Assembly: GCA_031267635.1 (NCBI GenBank)
Contig: JAIRYX010000209.1
Location: 1-31,794 of the forward strand
Source of the DNA: Planctomycetaceae bacterium
GTDB taxonomy: Bacteria > Planctomycetota > Planctomycetia > Pirellulales > Thermoguttaceae
Direction of reading: 5' to 3'
DNA: 31,794 bases
Numbering within the stretch: the first letter of the stretch is position 1; the number at the start of each line of letters is the position of its first letter. This document shows positions 16,801 through 26,525 of the stretch, in pieces. The translations under genes and the position numbers were made by a program. The notes beneath the pieces are model-generated. The model worked only from the letters and a program-made list of their open reading frames with translations, did no database searches and had not been told where the DNA came from.

Positions 16801-17832
16801 GATACGGAACCGCGAATCAATGGTAAACCGGTAACGCTTGAAACCGACGCGGCAAAACAATATTTGATTCCGTTGACTTCGACCGCACCGGACAAACCGT
16901 TTTTGTTGGAACTTCGTTATACGCAAAAGAAAGAGAATGTCAAACCGGAACGTAATCGATGGAAAGAAAAAGAGGCGATTTTGATCCCTGTTTTTCCAGA
17001 CGAGCCAGCGATACAGCATCTTTATATTGCTGTTTATGTGCCGGAAGAATACGCGCTGACTTCCTATTACGGAAACGTTTCCAAAAATTTTGATTCGGCA
17101 TTGTCTTTCAACGACCGAAATGAAGTTGATGTTTCCAATACACCGAACAATGCGGAATTGATAAACGAAATGCAAAAAGGAATGCCGCAAAATGATTCAT
17201 GGAAAGATTTCCCTGTGGAAGGAACGTCTTATCTTTTCTCGACCGTACAACCGGATAAACAAACGCCGGAACTGTTGCAAGTCGTTTTACGAAAAACCGC
17301 CGTTGCCAACGTGCTTCTCTTTTTATTGCTCTTGGCGGGCGGAATCGTGTTAATTCCCTACAATTGGCGGACTCGCGGAATTGCGGTTTTCGGGCTTATT
17401 ACGATTTATGCGCTGCTCGCGTTTATAGCTCCGACGTTGATGGCTCTTCTTGTGATTCTGTCTGGTTCGCGATGGGCGATTGTTTTGACGATTTTGATTT
17501 GGGGAATCTCTCTTGTCGTAACAAATCTGAAAAAAATCAAGTTGCTATCCACTCAAGTTTCATCAACGGTATTTGGAGCACTTGTGACTTTACTTGGCGT
17601 TCTTGTGACTTTATGTTTGTTTGTAGGAATAACTATTCTTATACTGCTGATTTTTAGAGGTCTTGCGATCATTCCTCTGCTTTTGATTTTGTTTGTCGTA
17701 CTTGCTGTAAAATATAGGAAAAATTCGCAAACACGCCAAACAAAATCTGACATAGCCAAGCCGGAAGTCATTGCAGAAAACCATGAAAATCAACCCATTT
17801 CTCAAAACACGGAAGGAGACAACAATGCGTAA
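13837..17832 (+). CDS. Giant envelope protein A (1331 aa) with C-terminal membrane cluster
   Basis: A 1331-residue protein of unknown function. Residues 1 to about 29 are a signal peptide (cleavage near SFAQ-EE). About 30-125 is a Pro/Glu/Asn-rich low-complexity linker. A short motif at 135-165 reads VYVPYDKLK...GRGVFLPYAEFRKLW. A long region of predicted beta-rich domains follows to about 1150. The last about 180 residues contain five or six hydrophobic helices (about 1154-1175, 1180-1228, 1244-1292) and a charged cytoplasmic-type tail. The ATG at 13837 has AAAGGGGG 8 nt upstream. The stop overlaps the next gene's start by 8 bp, implying translational coupling. The same layout recurs twice in the next protein. 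No enzyme motif was recognised; a structural or envelope-spanning role is an inference. Confidence 0.85.
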   Translation: MLLTASRNFMLLLTATICCLIFVATKSFAQEESVQTDPATPAAIAVAAEQPATDAAGISAEDQQTVAADPQNEELKTENPQIENPKAEPPQNESKTETKEPQPENPKEEPQIEEQKPSELSTPKPVAVIEKEQTVYVPYDKLKNTFEQEGRGVFLPYAEFRKLWDAAKELEKPKLTVNPPKSPIVAMITATENQAKINGDLVEVTAAVKFDLLEPGWHQLALQLQGAAIIEAKIGDEPAKIIGNHEQGYKLLVKRKKDSPVHGVLTLNYAKTYEKSPGRNFVSFHVPQAPLSRWEFRVSDTDVKVDFAPMIAATEISAENDENKVKVNETIFRAFAGSAPNVVIGWTPKAEGATGLAALANVQSLHRVTIEEGVMRNRVVLNYAISRAQLDKLTVEVPDDQKIVGVADDNVRSWKISQGNKTQVIQVELFEPAKTRQGLLIDMEKFVPVSDTFSLNVPRIQVVGVGGHQGLLAVDASPGLAVEQKKTSGLIQIDPMELPQTLKIRNGGFAYRLSASAYELELNIGKEQPRIFAKTQTNVNFTSNGNYSVSMENVYRIEKAGVFQLFYDIPAEYQVRRVANASRINPLVIANNVQPQISNPQTITLSPINATPANNNNQTTNVTIDGYQLSDIPAQEGKPKMKRLTVNLAQKAIGIFSIVVTLQKENSLDELAKETEKPVDIKILAPVVTAEGIEQKEGIVILAAPESLRITPTGFSGMQNVPFDQLTDKWVSEQRSGLLAYVFANEQPELSLQVMKRTPQVTVKQLLSSKIDDGVVRFTDKISYNVLYSGVKSLRIDVPKEIAKDLRNQSKEFRDTVISPQPEDVADGYEAWNFARDVNLIGNGTINLTWEKQIPQLLDGKNVDITIPRLIPQDVFRSWGQILLSKAETVDISASDNNEGLRQIDPQHDIDASDRVPDAAYAFEFHNDWKLSLLATRYQLHEVKRASVEYGVIRTVLTRANTISVQALYRIQSVKQRLPIVLPPDSQFDTEPRINGKPVTLETDAAKQYLIPLTSTAPDKPFLLELRYTQKKENVKPERNRWKEKEAILIPVFPDEPAIQHLYIAVYVPEEYALTSYYGNVSKNFDSALSFNDRNEVDVSNTPNNAELINEMQKGMPQNDSWKDFPVEGTSYLFSTVQPDKQTPELLQVVLRKTAVANVLLFLLLLAGGIVLIPYNWRTRGIAVFGLITIYALLAFIAPTLMALLVILSGSRWAIVLTILIWGISLVVTNLKKIKLLSTQVSSTVFGALVTLLGVLVTLCLFVGITILILLIFRGLAIIPLLLILFVVLAVKYRKNSQTRQTKSDIAKPEVIAENHENQPISQNTEGDNNA

Positions 17833-20800
17833 GTCGAAGAATTTTAGTACAAACTACGGAAACCAAATTCTAGGGAATGTTGTTGTGTCGCTTGCTTTGT
17901 TTTTGAACAATATCAATAAAAATCTGTGTCATCTGCGAATAAAAAAACATCTTGTTATCGCGGTAACATTGGCGACAATGTTGTTATGCAACGGTGGGAT
18001 TTTTGCCGAAGAAAAAGAGAAAACAAAAGAACTTCCAAAAATTTCTGTCCGTGAAATTTTCGTGCCGAACTCCGAGATGGCGACGTTACTCGAAAACTGC
18101 AAAGATCGAGTCTTACTTTCGCGGGAAGAATTTGAAACGCTGTTGTTGGAATCGCTGCAACAACAATCGAAAACGCCGGACGAACCGGAAGCCGTTCCGC
18201 CAAACCCGCTTGTCTTTCTTTCGAGCGGTTTGACAATTGTTGTTGAAGGCGAACAAGCGAAAATCAAGGCGGTTTTGGAATGGGAATCATTTTCCGACAA
18301 GTGGCAAACCGCGTCTCTTCCGTTAGAAAATGTCGCGGTTCATTCGGCGTTATTGAATGGCGATCCGGCAAAACTCGGCATTAAACCGCAATTAGAAAAC
18401 TCAACACAAACAAACCAAGCAGAGTATCTTCTCTTTTTGCGCGGCAAAGGGCGGCACAAATTGGAACTCGAACTGACAACGCCGCTTTATCTTGACGCGG
18501 TGCGTCAAGAATTGCGTTTTCAAATTCCTTACGCGCCGAAAACTGCCGAAACGCTTGCCGTGCCGGGCGATGTGGAGTTAAAAGAAGGCGCAATGATTGT
18601 TCGTCGCGAAGTGAAAGGCGAAGGAGTGTCGCGCATGACGCGGTTTGAGCTGTTGCCGAAAAATCCGTCGCAACATCTTGTTTTGACGTTGAATAGTCAT
18701 CGGACACGAAAGATTCGTTCGGTATTGGCGAGAAGCGTACAATTTGCCGAAGTGACCGAACACTACGAAAAACTTCACGCAACGGTTTCATTAGACGTAC
18801 TGCATCAGCCGATTCCGTCGGCGGAATTTATCGTGCCGTCCGGTTTTGAAATGACGGAAGTAACGTCGCCGCAATTAGCGCGTTGGAGCGTTACGGAACG
18901 CGATAAGAAAACGGTTCTGGAAGTCCGTTTCCACGAACCGGTCAGCGGTCTTGTGCTGATTCATTTGACGGCGGAACATTTTTTTGAAATCGCGTCTGCC
19001 GTTGAAACGCTTTCCGAATGGGCGTTTCCGGCGTTCCAACCGTTGGACGTGAACAACGATTCGGCGGTTTTCGGGTTATTAGTCGATACGCAGTGGAATG
19101 TTCATCAACTGAACGCGGCGCGGTTGATTCCGATTGCGCCGCAAATTCTCAACAACGCGATTCCTGATAGCGTGTTTGACGTAAGCGTGGACGCGCCCGT
19201 TGTGAGAACGGCGGCAGCTTGGTATGCGCCGAACACGGAAAAGTGGAGCATCGTTTGCGAATTTCTCAAACCGAAACCGGCGTTTGACGCAACATCGCAT
19301 CAAGTTTTAACGCTCAACGACAAAGAAGAAACGCTGCGCGGGTTGCTGCAAGTCGCGCCGCGTTATGAAAAATTATTTGAATTGACGCTCGAATCGCCGG
19401 AACATTGGACAGTGGTTCGCGTAACAAATCAACAAGACGTTGCGCTGCCGTTTGAGCAAAAAGGAAAAAACGTGCGAATCAAAATTGTCAACGGAATTTC
19501 TGCAGGAACGGTTTTTCCCTTGATTTTCGAGGCGAAAGGAAATACGCCGGGTTGGTTTGGAAGTTGGGACGAGCAAAAACTGGCGTTTCCGCAATTCTGT
19601 TTGACCGGAGCGGCAAGCGATAGCGGAACGATTGCGGTTGATGTGGAAAATGATATGCGGGTTACTTCGGAGAACGATGTGCGACTTGTTCCGCTCGACA
19701 GCAAAGAACGAACGGAATTTCTCGCGGGACTTCCGACCGATATGGCGTTTCGTTATATGAGTCAGCCGTATTCGACCGACTTAAAAATTTCCCGCGAGGA
19801 GTCGCGTTTAACAGCGAGAACATTTGCGTTTTTCCAATTCGCGCCGTCGTTGTTGTCGGCAAGTTACGAAGTCCATTATAACGTCGAACAAGCGCAGACG
19901 AAATCGCTGTCGTTTTTACTTCCGGTCAATACGCCGGAAAATATTGGAATACAAGGAATGAGTGGGCTTGTTATCAAAGAATATGTTAGCTCGCCGATTA
20001 TGAAAGACGGCAAAGAATACCGCAAATGGGACGTGCAGCTTGCAAATCCGGTTGCGGGGAATCCGGTACTCGGCGTGAATTTTGAACAAACGCGGAGTGA
20101 AAAAAACGGCGAAAAAAATAACAATAAAGAAGAAAACAACAAAGAAAACGTTACGGAGCTTCCGCTCATTCTTGCCGACAATGCGGTGTGGCAATCGGAA
20201 TTATTTTCGGTCGAAGGACATGAAGAATTGAATCTTTCGATAGAAAACGATCTCGAAAACAATCAGGAAATTCGTCAGGTGGACGTAGGCGAACTTGCTG
20301 CAACGCAATACATCCCCGGTCGTCGGCTACTTGGCGTTTATGAAGGCGTAACGCCGCAAAATCCGTTAAAAATACGGGTTGAACGCAATCCTGATTTTCA
20401 ATTACCCGCATCGATTGTCCAGTTGGTTCGCGGAGAAATTGAAATTGCCGCCGATGGAAAGCGGATTGCCAAAGCGGTTTATGATTTGAAAACGCGGGCG
20501 GTTTTTCTGAAAATCGGATTTTACCGCAATGAAGAAATTTGGTCGGTTTCGCTTGATGGTCAAACAGTAAAGTTGCAAAAAGACGCGAATGGAATTCTTG
20601 TGGATATTCCGGCGAAAGACGACGCGGCGATTCGTGAACTTGAAATCATTTGGGCGATTCCCGGAAATTCCAAATCGTCGCGGATTTTCGCGTCGTCGGA
20701 TATTCAACTTCCCGTTCTTCTTGTGCCGCAAAAAGCGGAAGACTCCGAAAAAGAAATTTCCACAGCAAAAAAACAAACGGAAACCGGAACGATTGTCTGG

Positions 20801-23800
20801 CAAAACATTCCCGTCACTCGCATTGCGTGGAACATTACCGCCCCGCCCGGTTACGACGTTATCCGCATCGGCAATCAAACGCTGTCCGAAAAAACGCCGC
20901 GACCAATTCTTTTGCGGTATGTTCGTGGCATTGTCGGTTGTGAATGGTTGACTGCATCAAAAAACATTTCTCATTGGGGAATCGATTATAGTGCGCCGCT
21001 GTTTGAATCGGCAAAAAAAGCTTATGATTCACCGCATCCGACCTATAGTAATGACCAAGTAGAATATTCTATGCGAGATTCAGCGCCGTCTTCCGCTTTA
21101 CCGTCTTCTGTTGGCGAAGGTTTGATAGAAGATGAAAAGAAATCACCAGCAACGTCAAGCGGTTATAAAAGTGACGTTTCTAAATTCGCGTTCTATCAAA
21201 AACAGGACAATAGCAAAAGAAAACCTAAATCCACGGAAGCCGTGCCGTATCAAAAGCAAACGTTGCAAACGGTGCGTCCAGTGCAGGTGACGTTGCAGAA
21301 AAATCTGTCTTCGCCGCTTCAAAAGCATTTACAATTTCAATTTATTGGCGACAACAGCATTTCCGGCGGCAATGCGGTAATGAACGTTCGCATGGTTAAC
21401 ACACGGCTGATTACATTTGGATTTTATCTGGTTTGGGGAGTGGTTTTCGCCGCAGGGCTTTGGTTGCTGAAATCAACCGTCCGCGTCAAAACGATTTTTG
21501 TCCTTGCCGTAATGATTGCCGGAACGTTGTTCGTGTTGTTGCCCGGATTGGAAGTGTTTGCAAAACTATTCGACGAAGCGGTAAAAGCAGCGTTTGGGAT
21601 AATGGTAGTTTACCTTATTCACGGCGGATGGCAAAAATTGACGCGATCTCAAATCGCAAAACCCAAGTCTTCCGTTTCAGTGGAAAAATTGATGGTGATT
21701 TCACTTCTTGCTATAACGGTTTTTGTTTGCGCAAATCGTCAAACATTTGCGGACGGCGAATCCGAAAAACCGTTGGTGTTGCCGGATGGCGCGATTGCCG
21801 TATTCTACGACGAAGAAACATTAGCGGTGGCGCAAAACGGAAATCAGTTTCCCGACCCGAAAATTCTGACGCGAAACGATCAGAAACTTTTGGTGCCGTA
21901 TGCCAAATATCAAGAACTTTGGAAACTCGTTCATCCCGACGAAAAAACGGCGGCGGAAGAAAAACTTCCGGTGGATTACGCAGTGACGTTCGGCGAATAT
22001 ACCGCAACGCTCAACGCGGCGGACGATCTCGTTATCCATGGTAAAGCGGAAATTGAATTGTCTGGCGATAACGCGGTATTGTTTCCGATACCGATTCAAC
22101 GCGGAATTTTGACTTCGCTGAAAGTAGACGACAAAGACGCGGAAATAACAACCATTTCGTTGCCTCAACCGCTTCCGCAGCAAACGCTGCAAAGTACTCC
22201 GCAGCAGCAACAATATATTCCGCAACAACAAGCGGTTTTGCCGCAACAAATTTCACCGCAGAATGTATCGTCAAACGAATCGCCGCAAAACGGTATGTTT
22301 GTCGTGCAAATACGCGACAAAGGAAAGCATACGCTCGAATGGACGGCACGTTTCAAAGTCGAGCGGCAAGGCGGATGGCGTTCTGTCACCGGAACCTTGC
22401 CGAAATTTCCGGCGGGAAAAATGCGTGTGACGCTTCCTGAAGAGTGGATGGAATTTCGTTGTACGGAAGTTTCCGGTCAACACAAATGGATTGCCGAACG
22501 CGCCAGCGAAGTGATTGATACGTCGCTCGACAACAAAGGAAAATTTCATTGGTCGTGGCGGTCAAAGATAACCGAAGCGGAAATTGACCGAAGTTTGACG
22601 GCAGATTCCGAATTGCAATTCAACGTTCAGGAAGATTCATTGGTATTGAATTGGGATTTGTCGTTGACGTTTCGACGCGGAAAACAAGAAGCGTTCCTCT
22701 TGCGGATTCCCAAAGATTATTTGGTTGCGGAAGTGACGGGCGAGAACGTGCGCGGCTGGGAAAATGTCGAAGCGGCTGATAATGATTCCGCGAACAATTC
22801 GCAAATCAACGTGGAACTCCTTCACCCGACCGAAGGCAACGATCATTATCATATCGTCTTGCTGAAAAAAGCGGATTTTTCCGAAAACAAACCGTATCAA
22901 ATCGCCGTGCCGAATGTCGGCGTTACTGCCGCCGCCATGCATCACGGACGAATTACGATTCAGCACAGCCCGCGATTCGAAATTAAAACCGACAACATGT
23001 CCAATGTAACAATGACCGATATGCCGAATCTAAACGCTTCGGCAGTGTCCAATATTGCGGAAATCAAAAAGATAACGCAATCACCGCTCGGTATCACGGC
23101 GTTCCGCGCGTACCGTTTTATGACGGAAGATTATCTTTTGCCGATAACGGTAGACAGTAAGCGTGATAAAGATCGTGATAGCTATATGAATAATCATAAT
23201 ATAGTTAAACTGACTCCGCACGAAATCAAATTGGAAAGTAATTTTAACTGTTATTATTCGCCCAATGATCACACGTTCAAAGAAGCGTTGATTCTGCCCA
23301 AAGGGTTAAAATTAGACGCCGTGCAATCCGATTTGCCGATAGAATGGTCAACAAAATTGACGGAATCCGGCGAAACGGAATTGACCGTTTTATGGACGGC
23401 AATTCCTGATGGTCGGCACGTTGTTTTTAATATTTTAGGAACGGTTTTACGCAATCAAGAAAGCACGGTAGAATTGCCTATCGTGTTACGCAAGGAAAAT
23501 AAAAATATGAATTTCACGCGTTTTGCGGTTTTGACCGATCCGGCGTTTGACGTTCAAATAAGCGACGTGAAAGCTTTTCAAATCGAGGAGAAAATGAATT
23601 CGGGAAACGATTGGATAACATCCGCGCAACGTTCGCTTTGCCGTAAAATATTATTGATGATTGGTGTCAAAGCTTCCGCCAAATTAACGCTTATTCCGCG
23701 TGAACCGAAAGTTATCGGCGAAAGTATTACGAATGTTCGTATGAATACGCGAAGCGTCGAGGAAATGATTCTTCTTGATTACAACATTCAAAACGCCGGG

Positions 23801-26467
23801 ATCCATTCCGTTCAGTTTGAATTGCCGCAAGAGATGGCGGACGCGCGAATTGACGCGCCGTTGCTGCAACGGAAAGAAATCGCAGAGACCGATCATAACG
23901 CGATTCTCGTAACGCTGTATTTGCAGGACGAAATTATGAACGAGTTCCGCGTGTTAATCCGCAACGACCGTGAATTGATTTCCGGCAAAACGTATTCGGC
24001 AGCGATTCCGAAAATGCTGACCGGTAACGTGCGAAATCAATATATCGTCTTGGAAAATGCCGGAAGCCGCGACGAGTTGCAGGTGGACGCAAAGGATATT
24101 GTCAACGTGCGGAAAATCAGCCGTCAGCAAAACGAATGGCGGCGGTTGCAGGAAATTCTCGGCTCCGGCGCGACCGAAGCGTATCTCGTTATACCATCGG
24201 CTGTGTATGATACGCCGGAAAACGCTGTGCAAGATAATCAATCGGGAAATCCGCAAAATGCAAACGTGTCAAAAGCGATTGCGGCGAAACTGCCGTTCTC
24301 GATGGTACGGCGAGAAACGGTCAAGATGTCGGGAGCGCAAATCGGACTAGCGGAAACTCGCGTGGTGGTGAGTGAAAACGGTCAGTATCTTGCGGAACAA
24401 ATTTATCGAATCGACAACAAGACGGAGCAATTTCTCGATTTGAAATTGCCCTACGACGCGAAAATCTGGACTGTGCGGATTCTCACTTCGCAGGAATGGA
24501 ACGCCCGCGAATCGGGACAAACAGGCGATTTTGGTCAGCCGGTCAAACCGACTGTTCTTCCAGAAGATCATCTCAAAACCGCGAAAAAACAATCGTTTCT
24601 ACGGATTCCGATTGTTAAAACCGAGGTCGGCGATTTAGATTATATTGTGCGGATTGTTTATGCCGGAACGACAGAAAAAATCCGATGGACAAGCTCGTTA
24701 GACATTCCGTTCCTTGAATCGCTGAATATTCCGGTGGCGGCGTCTTACGCGAGACTGCATTTGCCGAAAAATTATAAATTCACATTCGGCGGCACGATGC
24801 GGGAGTCTAATCAAACTGCCGTGACGCAGACCGTTTCGGATTACGAAAAACGGGTCGAAACGAAATTACAACAAACGCTACAAACCGGCAATCCCTACGA
24901 ACAAACGCGAGCAAAAACAAACTTGTTGCAATTAGGAAGCGTTTTATCGACTCGCGGATACACGAGCGGCGCTGCTGATGAAATACGAATTGCCGAAACT
25001 TCTCAACCAAGAGAACAATCCGCAAAAATAGCGGCTGGTCGCCCAGGTTATGAAATGCAACAAGAAAACATTATTTTGTCTCAAGAAAAAGAAACGCAAG
25101 CGTTGTCTAATTCTCTACAGCTTCAGCAGCGTTTCGAGTCGCAAAGCAACGTTCGCGGGAAAAACGTGGTCGCGCAATCGTCGAACAACTGGCAAATGGA
25201 ACAAACGCCGTCTTCGTCGATATCCACTTCTTCCGGCATATCGTCGAATCAACAATTTGACGGTAAATGGCTGGCGGAAAACGGCTTTGTTCAAGCGGAA
25301 ACAAAAGGCAAACGCTCAAGAAGCGACAAGGAAGATGCAAATCCGGCGCAGAACGATTCCTCAATAGCTCTTGATACGCCGACTTTCAATGGTAGTCATT
25401 TGCCGCAAGCGTCTCAACAAACGCCGCAACAAGCATTGCAAAGCGGCGATTATCAAAGAGTGACTTCTCCGAGCGACACGTCCGCCTCTATTGCCGGAGG
25501 ACGTGTTAGTAACGCAAACAGGAGTCAGCAGCAAGCGGCTCAAGCTTCGTTGGGGCAGAAATTGAGCAACCGAGATCTTGCGTCTAAATTGTCGGGGAAT
25601 AGCGCTACTCAGTCACCGGAAATACGCTCGCAACCGCTAGGGAGTCCGTCGCCAATGCCGGCTCGCCCGCAAACGGAAAAAGGAAGTCAGTTTCGGGATA
25701 GTGGCAGCATGGTTGCTACAAGTTCTTTCTCTCAATCGGACGCCGAAAACATCAGGCGTTACGAAGAACGTTTAGCACAAAACTATCAACAGAACGCAAA
25801 GCCACAAATAGCTCTCAATAGCTCTTCGGCAACAACTCCGATGCTATCCAGGGAGTCAAAGCTCGGCGCTGCCCCGTCTAGCGACAAAATCTCCAACAGC
25901 GACGCGAACAACGAGGTTGGTCTTGGACTCGCTCGCGGCAGTAAAATACAGCCGATGGAGCCGATGAATACGAATACGTCCGGCGAAAGTATGAGCGGTA
26001 TGGGAGACAGTGGCAGCTACAGCAGCAGCGGTGGCGGTTATAGCGGTAGCGGTTATGGCGGTTACAGAGACGCCATGAGCGGAAGCATGAAGAGCGAGAG
26101 TGGTGCGGTAAACATGGAAGGGGGAGTTTCATCGGACGCAAGTTCTATGGGGACATTTGGCATTTATGACAGGAGGGTTCCTGGTGATACATCCGGTCAA
26201 CAGAAAGGCATTTCCGAAAAGCCGAACAACACGGTTGCCGCGATGACTTCAACAATGGGAACGAAAACCGCCAGTCTCGACATTGAAATTCCGCAAACCG
26301 GCACGGTTTATTTCTTCACCGCACCGAAAGCGGAACACCGCTTGAGCGTTCGCGGCATTTCCAACGCCTCGTCGCAGCGCGTGGGCGATTTCGTATATAT
26401 TCTCATCATTTCTGCCGTCGTTGGCTTCGTTGCTTTCGCGGTTAAAAAGGGTTGCAAGAAGCGATAA
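17825..26467 (+). CDS. Giant envelope protein B (2880 aa), apparent fusion of two A-like units
   Basis: A 2880-residue protein of unknown function. The ATG at 17825 has AAGGAG 6 nt upstream and overlaps the stop of the previous gene by 8 bp; the open frame extends upstream to 17771. The first unit has a signal-like segment (about 42-61, ending IFA-EE), a short motif RVLLSREEFETLL (about 95-107), beta-rich domains, and three membrane helices at about 1195-1270. A second signal-like segment (about 1286-1310, LMVISLLAITVFVCAN, ending TFA-DG) then opens a second unit with motif KLLVPYAKYQELWKL (about 1354-1368) and more beta-rich sequence to about 2400. Next comes a Gln/Ser/Gly-rich low-complexity region to about 2800, a small domain, and a terminal helix (about 2857-2875) with a KKGCKKR end. 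Sequence similarity between units is weak by eye; the matching order of parts is what supports fusion. Confidence 0.85.
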   Translation: MRKSKNFSTNYGNQILGNVVVSLALFLNNINKNLCHLRIKKHLVIAVTLATMLLCNGGIFAEEKEKTKELPKISVREIFVPNSEMATLLENCKDRVLLSREEFETLLLESLQQQSKTPDEPEAVPPNPLVFLSSGLTIVVEGEQAKIKAVLEWESFSDKWQTASLPLENVAVHSALLNGDPAKLGIKPQLENSTQTNQAEYLLFLRGKGRHKLELELTTPLYLDAVRQELRFQIPYAPKTAETLAVPGDVELKEGAMIVRREVKGEGVSRMTRFELLPKNPSQHLVLTLNSHRTRKIRSVLARSVQFAEVTEHYEKLHATVSLDVLHQPIPSAEFIVPSGFEMTEVTSPQLARWSVTERDKKTVLEVRFHEPVSGLVLIHLTAEHFFEIASAVETLSEWAFPAFQPLDVNNDSAVFGLLVDTQWNVHQLNAARLIPIAPQILNNAIPDSVFDVSVDAPVVRTAAAWYAPNTEKWSIVCEFLKPKPAFDATSHQVLTLNDKEETLRGLLQVAPRYEKLFELTLESPEHWTVVRVTNQQDVALPFEQKGKNVRIKIVNGISAGTVFPLIFEAKGNTPGWFGSWDEQKLAFPQFCLTGAASDSGTIAVDVENDMRVTSENDVRLVPLDSKERTEFLAGLPTDMAFRYMSQPYSTDLKISREESRLTARTFAFFQFAPSLLSASYEVHYNVEQAQTKSLSFLLPVNTPENIGIQGMSGLVIKEYVSSPIMKDGKEYRKWDVQLANPVAGNPVLGVNFEQTRSEKNGEKNNNKEENNKENVTELPLILADNAVWQSELFSVEGHEELNLSIENDLENNQEIRQVDVGELAATQYIPGRRLLGVYEGVTPQNPLKIRVERNPDFQLPASIVQLVRGEIEIAADGKRIAKAVYDLKTRAVFLKIGFYRNEEIWSVSLDGQTVKLQKDANGILVDIPAKDDAAIRELEIIWAIPGNSKSSRIFASSDIQLPVLLVPQKAEDSEKEISTAKKQTETGTIVWQNIPVTRIAWNITAPPGYDVIRIGNQTLSEKTPRPILLRYVRGIVGCEWLTASKNISHWGIDYSAPLFESAKKAYDSPHPTYSNDQVEYSMRDSAPSSALPSSVGEGLIEDEKKSPATSSGYKSDVSKFAFYQKQDNSKRKPKSTEAVPYQKQTLQTVRPVQVTLQKNLSSPLQKHLQFQFIGDNSISGGNAVMNVRMVNTRLITFGFYLVWGVVFAAGLWLLKSTVRVKTIFVLAVMIAGTLFVLLPGLEVFAKLFDEAVKAAFGIMVVYLIHGGWQKLTRSQIAKPKSSVSVEKLMVISLLAITVFVCANRQTFADGESEKPLVLPDGAIAVFYDEETLAVAQNGNQFPDPKILTRNDQKLLVPYAKYQELWKLVHPDEKTAAEEKLPVDYAVTFGEYTATLNAADDLVIHGKAEIELSGDNAVLFPIPIQRGILTSLKVDDKDAEITTISLPQPLPQQTLQSTPQQQQYIPQQQAVLPQQISPQNVSSNESPQNGMFVVQIRDKGKHTLEWTARFKVERQGGWRSVTGTLPKFPAGKMRVTLPEEWMEFRCTEVSGQHKWIAERASEVIDTSLDNKGKFHWSWRSKITEAEIDRSLTADSELQFNVQEDSLVLNWDLSLTFRRGKQEAFLLRIPKDYLVAEVTGENVRGWENVEAADNDSANNSQINVELLHPTEGNDHYHIVLLKKADFSENKPYQIAVPNVGVTAAAMHHGRITIQHSPRFEIKTDNMSNVTMTDMPNLNASAVSNIAEIKKITQSPLGITAFRAYRFMTEDYLLPITVDSKRDKDRDSYMNNHNIVKLTPHEIKLESNFNCYYSPNDHTFKEALILPKGLKLDAVQSDLPIEWSTKLTESGETELTVLWTAIPDGRHVVFNILGTVLRNQESTVELPIVLRKENKNMNFTRFAVLTDPAFDVQISDVKAFQIEEKMNSGNDWITSAQRSLCRKILLMIGVKASAKLTLIPREPKVIGESITNVRMNTRSVEEMILLDYNIQNAGIHSVQFELPQEMADARIDAPLLQRKEIAETDHNAILVTLYLQDEIMNEFRVLIRNDRELISGKTYSAAIPKMLTGNVRNQYIVLENAGSRDELQVDAKDIVNVRKISRQQNEWRRLQEILGSGATEAYLVIPSAVYDTPENAVQDNQSGNPQNANVSKAIAAKLPFSMVRRETVKMSGAQIGLAETRVVVSENGQYLAEQIYRIDNKTEQFLDLKLPYDAKIWTVRILTSQEWNARESGQTGDFGQPVKPTVLPEDHLKTAKKQSFLRIPIVKTEVGDLDYIVRIVYAGTTEKIRWTSSLDIPFLESLNIPVAASYARLHLPKNYKFTFGGTMRESNQTAVTQTVSDYEKRVETKLQQTLQTGNPYEQTRAKTNLLQLGSVLSTRGYTSGAADEIRIAETSQPREQSAKIAAGRPGYEMQQENIILSQEKETQALSNSLQLQQRFESQSNVRGKNVVAQSSNNWQMEQTPSSSISTSSGISSNQQFDGKWLAENGFVQAETKGKRSRSDKEDANPAQNDSSIALDTPTFNGSHLPQASQQTPQQALQSGDYQRVTSPSDTSASIAGGRVSNANRSQQQAAQASLGQKLSNRDLASKLSGNSATQSPEIRSQPLGSPSPMPARPQTEKGSQFRDSGSMVATSSFSQSDAENIRRYEERLAQNYQQNAKPQIALNSSSATTPMLSRESKLGAAPSSDKISNSDANNEVGLGLARGSKIQPMEPMNTNTSGESMSGMGDSGSYSSSGGGYSGSGYGGYRDAMSGSMKSESGAVNMEGGVSSDASSMGTFGIYDRRVPGDTSGQQKGISEKPNNTVAAMTSTMGTKTASLDIEIPQTGTVYFFTAPKAEHRLSVRGISNASSQRVGDFVYILIISAVVGFVAFAVKKGCKKR
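21404..21760 (+). other. Fusion junction inside giant protein B
   Basis: This stretch encodes the three mid-protein membrane helices, a short basic loop, and then a signal-peptide-like segment starting around GTG 21680 / ATG 21692 and ending TFADG. In a separate gene this would be the end of one protein and the start of the next. The only purine-rich stretch before the ATG is GTGGAAAA, a weak ribosome-binding site, so internal initiation is possible but unproven. Confidence 0.55.
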
Positions 26468-26471
26468 AGAG

Positions 26472-26525
26472 AAGCCCCAAAATCCCCTGGAGCGACGAGC
26501 GAAACGCTTGAGATTCCGGGGGCTT
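26472..26525 (+). terminator. Terminator of the giant-protein operon
   Basis: AAGCCCC (26472-26478) pairs with GGGGCTT (26519-26525), followed by TT. An inner AGCG (26491-26494) / CGCT (26505-26508) stem is enclosed. It begins 5 bp after the stop of the 2880-residue protein. Confidence 0.6.

Noticed and set aside
21433..22044. 203-codon plus-strand frame inside giant protein B
   Set aside because: It is an alternative frame of the giant gene, very Arg-rich, with no start signal.
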